DNA of 64,000 nt from Abelmoschus esculentus (GCA_035048815.1 JAUCBN010000028.1:11959001-12023000); one strand, 5' to 3'. Counted from the first letter of the stretch, positions 22,847 to 34,357 are shown. Notes: a model not told the origin generated them from the letters alone. Numbers and translations: made by a program.

Positions 22847-22916
22847 TGCTTCTAAAGGGGTTTGAACCCAAGTAAGAGAACATAAAATACAAATGGCTTA
22901 ACCATTGAGCTAAGCA
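22847..22916 (-). other. tRNA-like sequence inside the MITE
   Basis: On the minus strand a 70-nt stretch runs from TGCTTAGC to AGAAGCA. The ends can pair (TGCTT with AAGCA). TAGCTCAATGG resembles the internal A box, GGGTTCAAACC matches the B box, and the T stem TGGG/CCCC with its loop is intact. The D arm is plausible and the anticodon arm is AT-rich and poor. This is probably a decayed tRNA or the head of a tRNA-derived SINE, unlikely to be a working tRNA. Confidence 0.6.
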
Positions 22917-23065
22917 TATTTTTCTTATATGTAACACTATTATTTATATATATTTATTATTTATAATATTTATTCTTTTATATTTAATTGTTTTTAATTT
23001 AATTAAAAATAATAATTAAATTACTATATAATAAATTAAAAGATTGAAATTAATAAAAATTTATT

Positions 23066-23512
23066 TATAAACTCTAAATCCAAAATCTTAAATCCTTAAA
23101 ATTTAAACCCTAAAAATATTTGAATAAAATATTTAGCTTTTAAATATCCGAATAAAATTATTTGGATATTTAAATAAAAATATTCGTAGAATAAATATTC
23201 GAATAAAATAATAAATATTTTAATATTTTGATTAAAAAAATTTAAATAAAATATTTAAATTTTAAATATTCAAATAAAAAATTCGTATATTCAAATAAAA
23301 ATTTTCGAATAATAAATATACGAATAAAAATATTCGTATAATAAATATTTGAATAAAAATTCGTATATTAAATATTTTTATTCGAATATTTTTATTTGAA
23401 TATCCAAATAATTTTATTCAGATATTTAAAAGCTAAATATTTTATTCGAATATTTTTAGGGTTTAATTTTTAAGGATTTAAGATTTAGAATTTTGGGTTT
23501 AGAGTTTAAATA
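23066..23512. repeat. AT-rich palindrome nested in the MITE
   Basis: Arms of roughly 150 bp begin with a 'taaactctaaa' word and end with its complement 'tttagagttta'. The centre consists of many ATTCG/CGAATA words in both directions. It also contains telomere-like aaaccctaaa and agggttta words. It could be a further MITE or an expanded inner stem. Confidence 0.7.
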
Positions 23513-24787
23513 TTTTTTTTATTAATTTGAATCTTTGATCAGGTGATGACACTAATTATATTATTTGTTTATAATAAAATTAAGAATAAATTCTAAAAAT
23601 GTATGAATAACATGGACTAAATGTGTAATTATTCTATTTTATATGTAACTGCCACGTCATCAGTCTACGGCAGATGGCTATTTTAATACCAAATTTATAG
23701 TTTACCGGTGTATTTGATTCTTTTTAAAGCATTGTGGTCAGATCGATACTAACCCCATAATATGGTGACTATCCGTGTAGTTTACCCTTCTTTTTATTTT
23801 GCGCCCTTTCCTTCCATTTTTACCATTATTATTATTGTTATTGTTGTTCTTGTTATTTTTATTATTATTATTACATATTCATATTAAAAAGTTCAAAAAT
23901 ATTACAGTATTAAATTTTCTTTTCTTTCTAATTTCGGTTTCCATTATTATTATTATTATTATTATTATATAATAAAAAGCATAATATAAGTTAAATAGCC
24001 CAAATTCTTTTTATTATTAACGGTTCAAATAACAAAACCCATAAATAAAATAATATTACCCAAAGTCCGATTTTTATATAAATAAATATTATAAGCCTGT
24101 CTATTTAATTACAACAACTCATTTTAAGGTTCGAACTAATTAAACCCATCAGCTAATTAACTAAAGCTCATATCCGGATACATAAGAAACCCTAATCCCT
24201 CCTCTCTTATCTTGCTCTATCAATTATCTACCGTTTGATCCAGATTGGATCCAACGATCACGATTAAAGCTGAAGGGAGAATCTGGAAACATCATGTGCG
24301 AGTGCAGCACACGTCCTAGCTATTCGACTCTTGCGTGAAGCTCACGCGCGGGTGTTCTGGATGACTTGGTCTCTTCCTCTCCTGTGTGGTTCGCACGCAT
24401 GACTCTTCGCATCCCAGATGGTCGTTCGAATCTCACTGGCCTATCCAGCTTCTGATCACCATCAAATATCCTCTCCGATGATCCCCCATCTCGCTCTAGT
24501 GGCCACGTCAACGCAACAGTAGCATGGCCCCTCCTCATCCGATTGTTTCCCACATATTACCAAACAAAGAAGATGTTAGAAATGCAGCCAAATTGTCAGA
24601 AAGGACAAGATAATTGTAAGTGAGGATCAGTGCAATCAGAAGAAAATACCCTCAATTTGTAGAGCCAAATCAACCAACAAACCGACAATTTCAGAAACAC
24701 AAATCAATCTAACCGAATTGTACAAATCAGAGAAGAAAAATTAGGGATAAGCGTTTTTATTTTCTAATCCTTGTAATCAAAAAAGGC

Positions 24788-24795
24788 TATAAAAG
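24788..24795 (+). promoter_or_regulatory. TATA box of the element E LTR
   Basis: TATAAAAG lies in a conserved 'aaaaggctataaaagaaag' block that recurs in the third LTR copy at 59731-59738. It is the best candidate core promoter for the element. Confidence 0.6.
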
Positions 24796-26886
24796 AAAGA
24801 AAAACCCCAACTTTGTATCCCTTTAGGGAACCACAATTAAAATCAAAATAGAAAATTTTTAGTGGTAATTTCTCTTGCTTTTCTTTTATGCACAAAAACA
24901 AAATAGGATTGGGTTTAGTTCTTTACCTTCGCTGGTTAATGTCGGCCACCTTCTTTCCCCTCTCTTCTCTTCGAAGTAGGCAACAAACACAGAGGCCTTG
25001 AGCCATCAGTGGTGAGCCAACAATGAAGAAAGGGTCTCTTTCCCTTTTTCTTTTCATCGAAACAAAGATTTATTTGGGTTTAAGTTTTGTTTCGAGTTTT
25101 GAGTGGAGATAAGTTTTCTTTTCGCTTTTGATTTGTATACGAAAGGGGTTTCCAAATCGTTTGATTTCGAAAGGGTTTAAAATGGTCTTTTTTTTGAAGC
25201 TTTTTGGGTTTTCCGTCTATCATCTATGGTGACCGAAATTTGGTTTTCTTGGCCGAAGTCTGGAGATGGTGGTGATTCCTGGGTTTTCCAAAGAACATCC
25301 TTTGAATGTTCTTTATTTCTAGAAACTAGGATGAACATCCCAGAGGTTTGAGGGGGTTTGATTTTTGGTTTTGAAACAAATAAGAATAAAAAGGAAGTTT
25401 TATTTTTTGGGTTATCATATATACTCATGCCCTTGAATAAAAATGGGATTTTTACCTCATTAATACCTTCTGTCCCAATTTATTTTGCTTTGGGGTCCTT
25501 CCATGTTTTCAAAGTTTTTCAATTTGATCATGTATCGGACCATAATCGTTGTTTTACTAAAGGTTTAATTATTTTTTAATCCCTCTGTATCTTCGAATAA
25601 GCTTTTAAACCATTCCGTTTTTAAAAATCTTCTCCGCGATCCTCGGGACTTTGTTTCGTCTTTCATTTTGGTCACCATTTCAAAACCAAATTTTCTTTTT
25701 CCTCTGATTTGACCCTTTAATTTTTGTTTCTTTTTACTGTTTTCAGTAGCATTAATGTATCTCTAAATCCTTTTATTTACTTATTTATTTATTTGGGTCT
25801 TCTAATAATATGTCAATCTTCATATATGTTAGTTTTGTATTATTATGATTACATATTGCAACATATCCATGTTATGTACATTATTCATATCTTCTTGTTT
25901 GCATACATGTGTAAATGTCATGGTATTTGTTTGTGCCTTTTCCTTTCGAATATTGTTCTTAGGTTGGGTCCATGTTTTCTTGGTTTTGCTTTTGGTTAAT
26001 TATCTCTTTATTTTAATATATACTTCTTTCAAGTGTATGAACTTTTATGAATGAATGTTTTACCGTATTTGTTGGTAAATGTTTTTATAGGTCATGTTGT
26101 TTGATGTTTGTTAATAGCGCATGTCTAGTTTTTGGTGTTTTGGTTAGTTATGTATGCTTAGATTATTTTGTCTTGAATATATTGTCATATTTAATATTGT
26201 TCCTAACTAGTCTCTTATTTTATGACATTGTAGCATATTATTCACTCCTTTTTTGTTATCTTTAAATTGTTGCTTTATATTGTGTAATACATGTTTTATT
26301 TAATTTTTTCTCACATCACTTTAGTGTTCATTTTCATATATCTTAATCTCGAATTTAAATGCTATCTATACCATATGTGATCTAATTCATGTAGTAAATA
26401 AATGTTTACTAGTTTTTCAATTTGATACATGTTTTCCATGCATATTTAATTTTCATAGTTTGTTTAATTTCACTATTTTTGCACATGTTATTTTATTTAT
26501 TTGTTTGTTTACTTCTTAATTTATTTACTTATTTACTTTTATGTATCCTGTTGTATATGTATCATTATTTTATTATGCATCATATTATCGTTTGAATTCA
26601 CGATCAATCCCTTAATTAATTAATTAGTTAATTTTTTACTCGGTCATAGCGAGCTCGACACCAGGCGTAGTGATGGCGGTGTATGCGTCTATCTTCGAGT
26701 AAAGAGACGTTAAAATAAACTCAAAGTTTTAATAAATAATCGATTTAACATCACTTCAAATCAGAAATTCCAAAATTAATTAAGCGATAATTTTTTAAAT
26801 TATCAATTTTGGGTGGTTCAAAACTCCCGAACCCTTTTAATTCCGAATCTCTGGTTTTACAATGTCTGGTCTACCAAAGTGACCGG

Positions 26887-26896
26887 TGGCGACTCC
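26887..26896 (+). other. Primer-site-like word inside the LTR
   Basis: TGGCGACTCC is identical to the first ten bases of the real primer site at 28178. The related solo LTR G has tgacgacttc at the matching place (complement near 55430). It may be an old primer site caught in the LTR or a second tRNA-Arg pairing site. Confidence 0.5.
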
Positions 26897-27150
26897 ATCA
26901 TCTTAACTTTTTTATCAATCCCTAAATTATTCTCTAATGTTTTAAAAAAAACTAATTTTAAATTCCTCTCTTCAAGTCAAATTTTCCAATTTTAAGCTCC
27001 CAAACTCCAACTTTTGAACTCTAGCCCTAAATTCTCAAATTTGAGCATAATTTTAACTTTTTAAGAAGAATTCTCAAACCTTTTAAAAAACCTAAATTGT
27101 TTAGATTCCCCAAATCTCATCAATTTTCAAAATCCCTAACCTAATTCTAA

Positions 27151-28031
27151 GGGTCTGTTTGTTTCGTGTAAATGATTTTACAAAAAATATTTTCCTAACT
27201 TTCCGTTGTTTGGTTCATGAAAAATGAAAAAGTCAAAGGAAAATCAATTACAGTCAATGAAAAAAACACTTGTGTCTGTGTAAAATGACTTACCCATTCA
27301 TTCTTGGTAAGTTGTTTTCCTTCCTTTTGTTCTCTCTACAAATAAAGAAATATTCTAATTTATTTATATTTTAATATTTCATTCTAATTATATTTTAATT
27401 TATTTTTAAAATTTTAATATTTATTTTTATTTTAATATTTTAATTTTAATTTATATTTATATTTTAATTTGCTTTCCTTCCTAACCGCAATCCATTGTTT
27501 TAATTTATTTTAAATTTTAATATTTCATTCTAATTATAATGAGTTTTATTTTAATTTTTTTAATGTTTTTGAACTTTTAAAATAAGATCAATATCTAAGA
27601 ATATTTGTTTGGAAAATGAGTCATAAAATTGAATTTTTTCACTGTTGTAAACAATTTGATAAAATACTACTAATTCATATGAGGGTATTTGGACGAAGGA
27701 AAAAGTTATAAAGACTTACGTAAATCTTTATAATTTATTATTGGTTATTAGGCTGAATATATATTAGTGTAAATCTTTATAAAATATATTTTTTAAAATA
27801 ATAAAAATAATTCAATAAAATAATTAAATTTTTAATGTAGAATCTTATTTGTTTCATTAAAAATAAATTTTTAAAATTATTTTCAGTAAAATTTACCAAA
27901 TAGTGAAAAATGATTTACATAGTTACATCCAAACACATGAAAATGATTTCTGTAATTAGTTTTCTAAAAAATGTAGTTTATTTTCCAAAATTCATTTTCT
28001 AGAAACAGTTTTCAGTGAAACAAACGGACCC
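27151..28031. mobile_element. Tourist-like (PIF/Harbinger) MITE in the E LTR
   Basis: The ends are GGGTCTGTTTGTTT and AAACAAACGGACCC, with an imperfect inverted match. The flanks are TAA on both sides (27148-27150 and 28032-28034), the expected 3-bp duplication of PIF/Harbinger elements. The interior is AT-rich with long partial arms and no ORF. Confidence 0.85.
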
Positions 28032-28177
28032 TAAAATTCCTTTTTTAATCCTTAGTACTTAAATACTTCTTTTAAAATTCAACTTCTTGAAGCCAAAAAC
28101 CCAATTTCTTAAGTTTTCTAAATTCTAAAATAGTGACCTTCACACCTACTAGTTTTTTAAAGGAGGGTTGCTACAGT

Positions 28178-28194
28178 TGGCGACTCCGCTAGGG
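28178..28194 (+). other. Primer binding site of element E (tRNA-Arg type)
   Basis: TGGCGACTCCGCTAGGG matches 15 of 17 bases of the complement of a plant tRNA-Arg 3' end (TGGCGACTCCACTGGGG, from memory). It starts two bases after the LTR's terminal CA. Confidence 0.75.
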
Positions 28195-29897
28195 ACAAAT
28201 ATTTTTTTAGAGAGTCAAGTCTTATTTTTAAACTATTGCTTAATTAATTTTGAAAGTTTTGAAGTGAAGTGATAAATAAATAATTATTTATTTATAAAAG
28301 CTAGTATATTTCAACGTTCGCAAACCAAACATCTAAACTCGTTGTTCTAAGTGAGGGGAAACACTAGCGCTTTCGTAAGGATATTGTTACTTCATACGGG
28401 CCTAGTAAAGTACCTTCGGGGCTCGACTACCCTATGTTTTCGTGGGAATATTGTTTCCCTGTATGGGCATAACAAAAGGGTCATCTCAGATTGAACTCGA
28501 TTGAGATAAGCCTATAATGGGCGATGATCGGGGGTCGTGCTACTCTTAGAAGAGGACAGCAAGGACAATTCGGGTATTATTTAGTACCAAAATTGCATAT
28601 AGAGAATATATAAAACCCACCCTGTAGAACCATGTGGATAACCTAGGGTTTTAGACGAAATAAATAGAGTTGTTTTGTCTCTTGTTTTTTTGGTTTGTTT
28701 ATTGTTTTCATTTTGCGCTAACCTTTTTGTCTGTTCTTTTATTTGCATAGACTTTTCATATTTAAAGGTGTTGATTTAAGTGGTTTGTTCAATTAGAGGC
28801 TTTCATTATAGTTAAGGGGTTAAAAATAAAATAGAAAGATAGGTAAAAAAAGAAAAAGAAAAGAAAAAGAAGAATAAATCTAATAAAAAAGAAAAAAGTT
28901 GAGAGAATTTTTAGAAAATAAAAAATAAGGAAAAAGAAAAATATAAAAAAGGAAATAAGAAAAAGAAAAAGAAAAAACAATGAAAAAAAGTAAAAGACGA
29001 AAAATGAAAAAATAGAAAGAATAAAAAGAAAAAGAATATAAAGAAAAGAGGTGAAGAGAAAAAAGAAAAAACAATGAAAATAAAAAAAGAAAAAGAAAAA
29101 GAAAAAGAAAGGAAAAATAAAATAGAGAGGAAAAGATAAGAAAAAAAAGAGTAAAAAATAGAAAGAAATAATAAAGGGGAATTAAGATCTTTTAGTCAAT
29201 GAAAGTGGCTCAAAGGATGATCACTAACGTGATTAATATCTTTAATTGCATTCATGCATACATCTCATGGCATACATCTCACAGCATACAACACTACACA
29301 GCATAAAGGTGTCAATTTGGGTGGTTGGCTCAAATTAGAACTTTCACTATATAAGTTTTTCCCAAATAGGAGGGAATTATCTTGAGAGTTCAAAATCTCT
29401 TTAGATTCAATCAAAAATCATGTAACCCCATATATACTCAGTCAAGTCTATAATGATGATAACTTCTTAGAGTTGTAACTCTCCACCCAAGGAAGGCAAT
29501 CAAAATGAAGTTGCAAGGTCATTTAATTGCTATCATGGTTTATTCAAAGGTGATAATAGTATAATACACCAATGATGATTCAAGTATAAAGATCGACCTA
29601 TGAATATTCTATTCACATAAGCCAAAGTATATCATTCACTCATTTCCCCGAGACGCAAGTTTTCCTTAGCTATGTGAAGTTATCAAGAAATTAAAAATTT
29701 GTCTTAAATTGTATCAGTCAGAGACCTTTGCTTCAAACCGAAACCCCTTCCCAAATTTAGTGAAAGTTGTTTAAAGATTGACCACCAACCGAATTGACAC
29801 CTTCACTTGCATTCATTCATGCATTCTCATATCATGTATTTTCAAGCATATAGCTTGAATCAATTAATAACACAAGAAGAATAATTGTGGGTACCAT
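28195..29897 (+). other. Leader of element E with purine-rich tract
   Basis: The first 500 bp are moderately GC-rich, with repeated phrases (ttcgtaaggatattgttacttcatacggg against ttcgtgggaatattgtttccctgtatggg). Bases 28840-29170 are nearly all A and G on the plus strand. ORFs read from the opposite strand there are poly-Phe artefacts. No gene is supported. Confidence 0.6.
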
Positions 29898-30722
29898 GTG
29901 GCAGTTTTCAAGGACAATGTCGTTCAAATGGGTGAAAATTTTGCTAGACGTGGAGTGGTCCCGAGAGGGGCATTCGTGTTTGACGATAGGAAGGACAAGG
30001 GGATGACCTTAGAGCAATACAACTTTAAGAAAATGAACGACCTTGTGGCAAGAGTGAGTAAACTTGAAGGACTTCATGAGTTAGTGATCGAGAATCAGAA
30101 AGAGATACTATTAGGCATGAAGAGTTTTCAAGATGAAATCAAGGAGTGATTCAGTGAGATAAGGGGCATGGTAGCTGCTGCAATCAAGGAAGAAAGTCCG
30201 ATAGAAGGCTCATTCTTGCAAGAAAGTGAGAGTCAAGGTTTTAAGGAAATGACTCTATCTGAAAAAGACCAAGCTATCATTCGCCAATATGAGGTAGCTT
30301 GTAATGCCTATGTCTGTCCCACTGAGTTAGCGTTGGATAAAATTGAAGTCGCTCTTAGGAAAATTTTGTCCTCTTAAATAGAAGAAAGTCTCGAAGGGTG
30401 CTTAAGGGGACAAGAACATCAAATGAACTATGAAGTTTCCCAACCAACTCTTGAGACCTTTAGGAGTTTCCTGCCACAAGTAAGAAATACGGCTTAGTTT
30501 CCTAGGAAAGAGAGGGCAAAGAAAACATTTAAACTTTTGTCATTTTCCTACAAGGAGATGTATTCACTTTTGTATGAGGCAAATCTGGTACGACCTACTT
30601 ATGTCACTCCCTTCAAACCGTCATATCTTGCTTGGAACGATGTCAATGCACGTTGCGAATACCACGCCAGCATAATGGGGCACTCAATAGAGAACCGCAT
30701 AATGTTCAAGAAGACAGTGTAA
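29898..30722 (+). pseudogene. Gag-like ORF of element E with in-frame stops
   Basis: Three pieces (29898-30149, 30168-30377, 30537-30722) lie in one frame, separated by stop codons at 30147, 30375 and about 30495, so this was one ORF. It encodes a heptad-like, probably coiled segment (LVARVSKLEGLHELVIENQ). The C-terminal part reads FSYKEMYSLLYEANLV, then a knuckle-like CEYHASIMGHSIENR followed by FKK. A C-x2-H ... GHSIENC-type motif is common at the end of Tat-lineage Gag; here the final Cys is Arg. Capsid-type sequence before it is not clear. The product is non-functional. Confidence 0.6.
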
Positions 30723-33529
30723 AACTTGATTAACACTGGGATTTTGAAACTTGAGTCGTCAAGTATGGCATCCAGCTCCTCACCTAAATATGGTAAACGC
30801 TAAAGAGATGGAACAATTATGGTGGTTCAGGAGTAATACCCAAGCCAGAAGTAGTATTAGACGTATCTCAGTTTTTCATGTTTTAGATGATAGCTAGCAT
30901 TATTAGTCTTGCATTTTTTTGTTTTTCTTCTATGTTTAAATCAACCTTGCTACTATTGGCCTAAAAGTAGCAATGAATTTATGTAAAACCACATGTTTTA
31001 ATTTCAATCAAGAGATGCCTTTTGTAAAATTATTTTGTATATATCCATTTATCTTCAAAATTCCTTGGATGTCACATGCTTATGACTCAATTACAAAATT
31101 GTTGGAATGTTATGATCACGATGAATTATGATTCCTCAGTCAGTAGCTTTGGTTAGTAACGCATGAGAAATGAGACTACTACTCCTTCAGTGATGTTCAA
31201 AGATAAGAAAATCTCCTAAAAGAAGGCACGATGAAATTAGGTGATTTTGAGAATTCACCCTAAGAGCATAAAGATTGCATCTAGAAAAAAGAAAGAAAAG
31301 AAAAACAAAGAAAAAAAGTAAGAAACAAGAAAAGAGAAAACAAATATTAAACAAAAAGCATTCCAATATTCGAAACCTGGTAATAGAAATATTCGAACAA
31401 GAGTGTGGAAATTTTGGGGCACTCCGCTGAAGTAATAGACCTATTAGAATAATAATACATATATCAAATCTTTTGCTTCATGAGTGATGGTAATATTTTT
31501 AAACTCATGACTATGCTGAGTACGTCGGAGTTCGGTTGTATGTTCCATCATGACCTTTGAGATAAAGGACTATGATTAGTTGATTTCCCCGAAAGAAGAA
31601 AAAATAAAGAAATAACAAAAATAAAAAAAGTAAGAAAAAGAGAGAAAGAAAGAAAGAAAGAAAGAAAGAAAAATATTCTTATAGTTAAATGCAATCTAAA
31701 GCACATCGAATTCTCAAAAAAATACTTTTGTACTATGCTAGTGGGGGCAAGTAGGAAAAGCTTGAATATATAAAAGGAGAAGGTATTGATAACTAGGAGG
31801 AGTAGTTTTCGAATAGATCAAGCAAATACAATATTCATGAGGATGAACCGAGCAACTCAAAAGGAATTCAAAATCTTCAAATATTGTCCTAGCTTCCAAT
31901 GGTTGAAAACTGAACTTCGAGGGTTGAGTCTAAAGCACTTGATATCTAAGAAACCTCTTTTTATTTCTTTTTCTAATTTTTGTGTTTACCAAAACCTATT
32001 TAAATTTTGTCCTATTTATAATTATCAAATTGTTTTTTAATAGAATATTTTTGTCCAAAAAGATTTATGAACAATACCATTAATGCAAACAATCATCTTT
32101 GACATGACCCAAGAAGAAGGGAAAATGTGTGATACTAGGTATTTTTGAAAAAGATTACTCTGATTGTAAGATGATACATATTGAGAATTCAGGTCAGCAT
32201 AAATAAACAGAGATTACCTGAGCCTATGGTGTTACTATTTTAGTAGAGATAGATATCAAGCCTTTAGGGGAAAAAGTTATATTGGGGGCATAAAGAGACT
32301 CAATCGGATGGTCCAAAGACAGAAGAATACAAGAGAATAACCCACAATTAACATGTTAAAGATGGACCTCAAATGACCTAAGCCTGAGAACTGAGAGCTA
32401 CTACCACATAGTGGAAATAAAAGTATTCAAAAATCAAAACTTCAGGATCTTATAAATGAACCAAGCACGTATATTTGATAGAAGAAGATTAATAAATGCC
32501 TAATTTCAGATGTTAGCTAGTTTTCTACCATAATTTTTTGAATATTTTCAAAAATACGAATCAAGTCTTAATTGAAGAAGTAGACACGAGAAGTTGGGGG
32601 AACGTGCTCACCTTAACATTGCAATCTAATGTTTGTCGCGAAGACTAATTGAAAAACTATGGTTGAGACAAAGATGAAAGAATTGAGGCATAATTGAACA
32701 ATAAGATTTTGACTCCTCAATGTAAATCAGTTCTAGCCTCTTGAAGAGTCGATTAAAAGAAAAATGTCAGCAAGGATGAGGATGATCTTTTGTCCAAGAT
32801 TAAAACCTGAAAAGTTAGGGGCATATGTCCACCCTAGTCCTTGGAAAAGAAAAAGAGAAAGAAAGAGAGAAAAGACCCATAGGTAGGTGTTGAACCTATA
32901 CCAGAAGAAGATAATTGGATCGCAAAATGAGAGATTTGGTTCTGACCAACACAAGAAAAATGATCCCTTTTTAAGACAAAATAGAGAATGAAGATCTAGA
33001 AGAGATGAAAGCCCGAGAACCTATCCTCTAAGAAAAGAAGAAAAAAGAAAAAATAACATCCATGCATCATTTAGGTTAAATATTCATACATAATTTAGGT
33101 TAGATATCCATGCATCATTAACATTCCCATTTCATTCCATCATTGCATTTTGTGTATTTTAAACAGGAATTCTGAAGATTGACCAAAAATTTGATCTACA
33201 ACTCACTATTGAAGAAACAAATCTCAAAAGAATCATGAGTCCTTGGATTTATTCGATTGAGATACCTTGTTCGAAAGAGAAAAAAAAAGAGAAGAAAAAA
33301 ACAAGAGAAAAAGAACAAAAAGAAAAAGAAGAAGAAGAAGAGAAAGAGAAAAAGAACTAAGAAGGAAAAAAGAAAGAAGAGAAAGAGAAAAAACGAAAAC
33401 AAAAGGAAAAGCAAAAAGAATAAGAGAAAAAAGTGATAAGAAAAGAAAAGAAGAAGAAAAAGAAGTTCGAGGTCGATCAATTGAGAATATGTAGAGACCA
33501 AAAAAGGATTTCTTTAATATCAGGACGGT
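30723..33529 (+). other. Non-coding 3' region of element E
   Basis: No pol domain is recognisable. Short purine-rich tracts occur at 31283-31345, 31600-31672 (including a GAAA run) and 33270-33472. ORFs read on the opposite strand of the last tract are Phe/Leu-rich artefacts. The 31786-32040 ORF has no known motif. Confidence 0.5.
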
Positions 33530-34247
33530 ATACGCTCGAAGAGAGAGATCGTTCATTATGATATACGCTCGAAGAGAGGGGTCATACATCGCGACATACG
33601 CTTGAAGAGAGGGATCACCCACCACGTTATACGCTCGAAGAGAGAGACTATTCATTATGATATACACTCGAAGAGAGGGGTCATACATCACGACATACGC
33701 TCGAAGAGAGGGTTTGCCCACCACGGTTTACGCTCGAAGAGAAAGACTGTTCATCATGACATACGCTCGAAGAGAGGGGTCACCCACCACGTTATACACT
33801 CGAAGAAAGGTAACGTTCATTATGACATATGCTCGAAGAGAGGGTCATACATCGCGACATACGCTCAAAGAGAGGGGTCGTCCATCACGGTATACGCTCG
33901 AAGAGAGGGACCATTCATCATGACATACACTCGAAGAGAGGGTCATACATCGCAACATACACTCGAAGAGAGGGATCATCCACCATGGTATACGCTCGAA
34001 GAGAGGGACCGTTCATTATGATATACGCTCGAAGAGAGGGGTCATACATCTGCGACATACACTCGAAGAGAGGGTTCGTCCACCACGGTATACGCTCGAA
34101 GAAAGGAACGTTCACTATGAAATATGCTCGAAGAGAGGGGAATACACCATGACATAAGCTCGAAGAAAGGGGTCATTCATCGCGACATACGCTCGAAGAG
34201 AGGGGTCGTCCATTATGGTATATGCTCAAAGCGAGGGACCGTTAGAT
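33530..34247 (+). repeat. 33-bp tandem array with three-unit order
   Basis: About 22 monomers of 32-34 bp start with atacgctcgaagagagg. The second halves fall into three types: A (tcatacatcgcgac), B (cacccaccacggt) and C (ttcattatgat). They follow in the order C-A-B again and again, with one unit missing (after the third C) and one aberrant unit near 34130. The higher-order period is about 99 bp. Because 33 is a multiple of three, several frames stay open, but no start or codon evidence makes this a gene. The array lies just before the polypurine tract, the place where Tat/Ogre elements are known to carry variable tandem repeats. Confidence 0.93.
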
Positions 34248-34344
34248 GCTGCAATGATCAGAAATCAGAGCATCTCTAAACAGGGAATTCAGATAAAATT
34301 AGTGCTTGTAGTCTTTGCTTAATCATTGTTTTACAACGATATGC

Positions 34345-34357
34345 AAAGAGGGGCAAT
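34345..34357 (+). other. Polypurine tract of element E
   Basis: aaagaggggcaat stands directly before the TG of the 3' LTR at 34358. It is a G/A-rich priming site in the expected place. Confidence 0.75.

Larger units (their letters stand above)
22543..23787. mobile_element. Mutator-like MITE with long inverted arms
   Basis: The left end aGGTAAACTGCACGG and the right end (read in reverse) gGGTAAACTACACGG begin arms of about 250-285 bp, 22543-22826 pairing with 23535-23787. Flanks attttttta (22534-22542) and ttcttttta (23788-23796) agree at 7 of 9 bases, fitting a 9-bp Mutator duplication. The 3' LTR copy (near 34870) and the third LTR copy (near 58685) lack it and are continuous at that point, which confirms an insertion. 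Inside are a tRNA-like sequence and a second palindrome. No transposase is encoded. Confidence 0.85.
21984..28175 (+). repeat. 5' LTR of element E, 6.2 kb including two MITEs
   Basis: It starts TGTAATCATTGATTTTATCC, matching TGTAATCACTAATTTTATCC of the 3' LTR at 34358. It ends TTGCTACA, two bases before the primer site. It contains a 1245-bp Mutator-like MITE and an 881-bp Tourist-like MITE; without them it is about 4.1 kb. The solo LTR at 55004-58158, in reverse, has the same two ends and the shared GTGTATGCGT block near 26680. Reading frames in the T-rich part (25720-26270) are hydrophobic and show no domain, so I do not call genes there. Confidence 0.75.

Noticed and set aside
22847..22916. 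A working tRNA gene
   Set aside because: The anticodon arm is poor and the sequence sits inside a MITE; kept only as a tRNA-like sequence.
24320..24553. Minus-strand ORF of 77 codons, with similar frames near 47243 and 59339
   Set aside because: The same GC-richer block occurs in three E-family LTR copies. The reading frames differ between copies, so it is LTR sequence, not a gene.
25724..26265. Hydrophobic ORFs as possible membrane proteins
   Set aside because: They lie in the T-rich part of a retrotransposon LTR, overlap in several frames and have no motif.
28789..29074. Minus-strand ORFs very rich in Phe
   Set aside because: They are the complement of an A/G-only tract; composition alone keeps them open.
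33196..33724. Minus-strand ORFs rich in Phe and Leu next to the tandem array
   Set aside because: They read through the complement of a purine tract and of the 33-bp repeat. No domain or start context supports them.
33602..34152. Repeat-rich plus-strand ORFs (REGS/SKRG units) as a possible repeat protein
   Set aside because: A 33-bp period keeps several frames open at once. Two or three frames are equally long, so there is no sign of coding selection.
33530..34247. CRISPR-like array
   Set aside because: The variable halves are only three recurring types, not unique spacers, and the DNA is plant nuclear. It is a tandem repeat.
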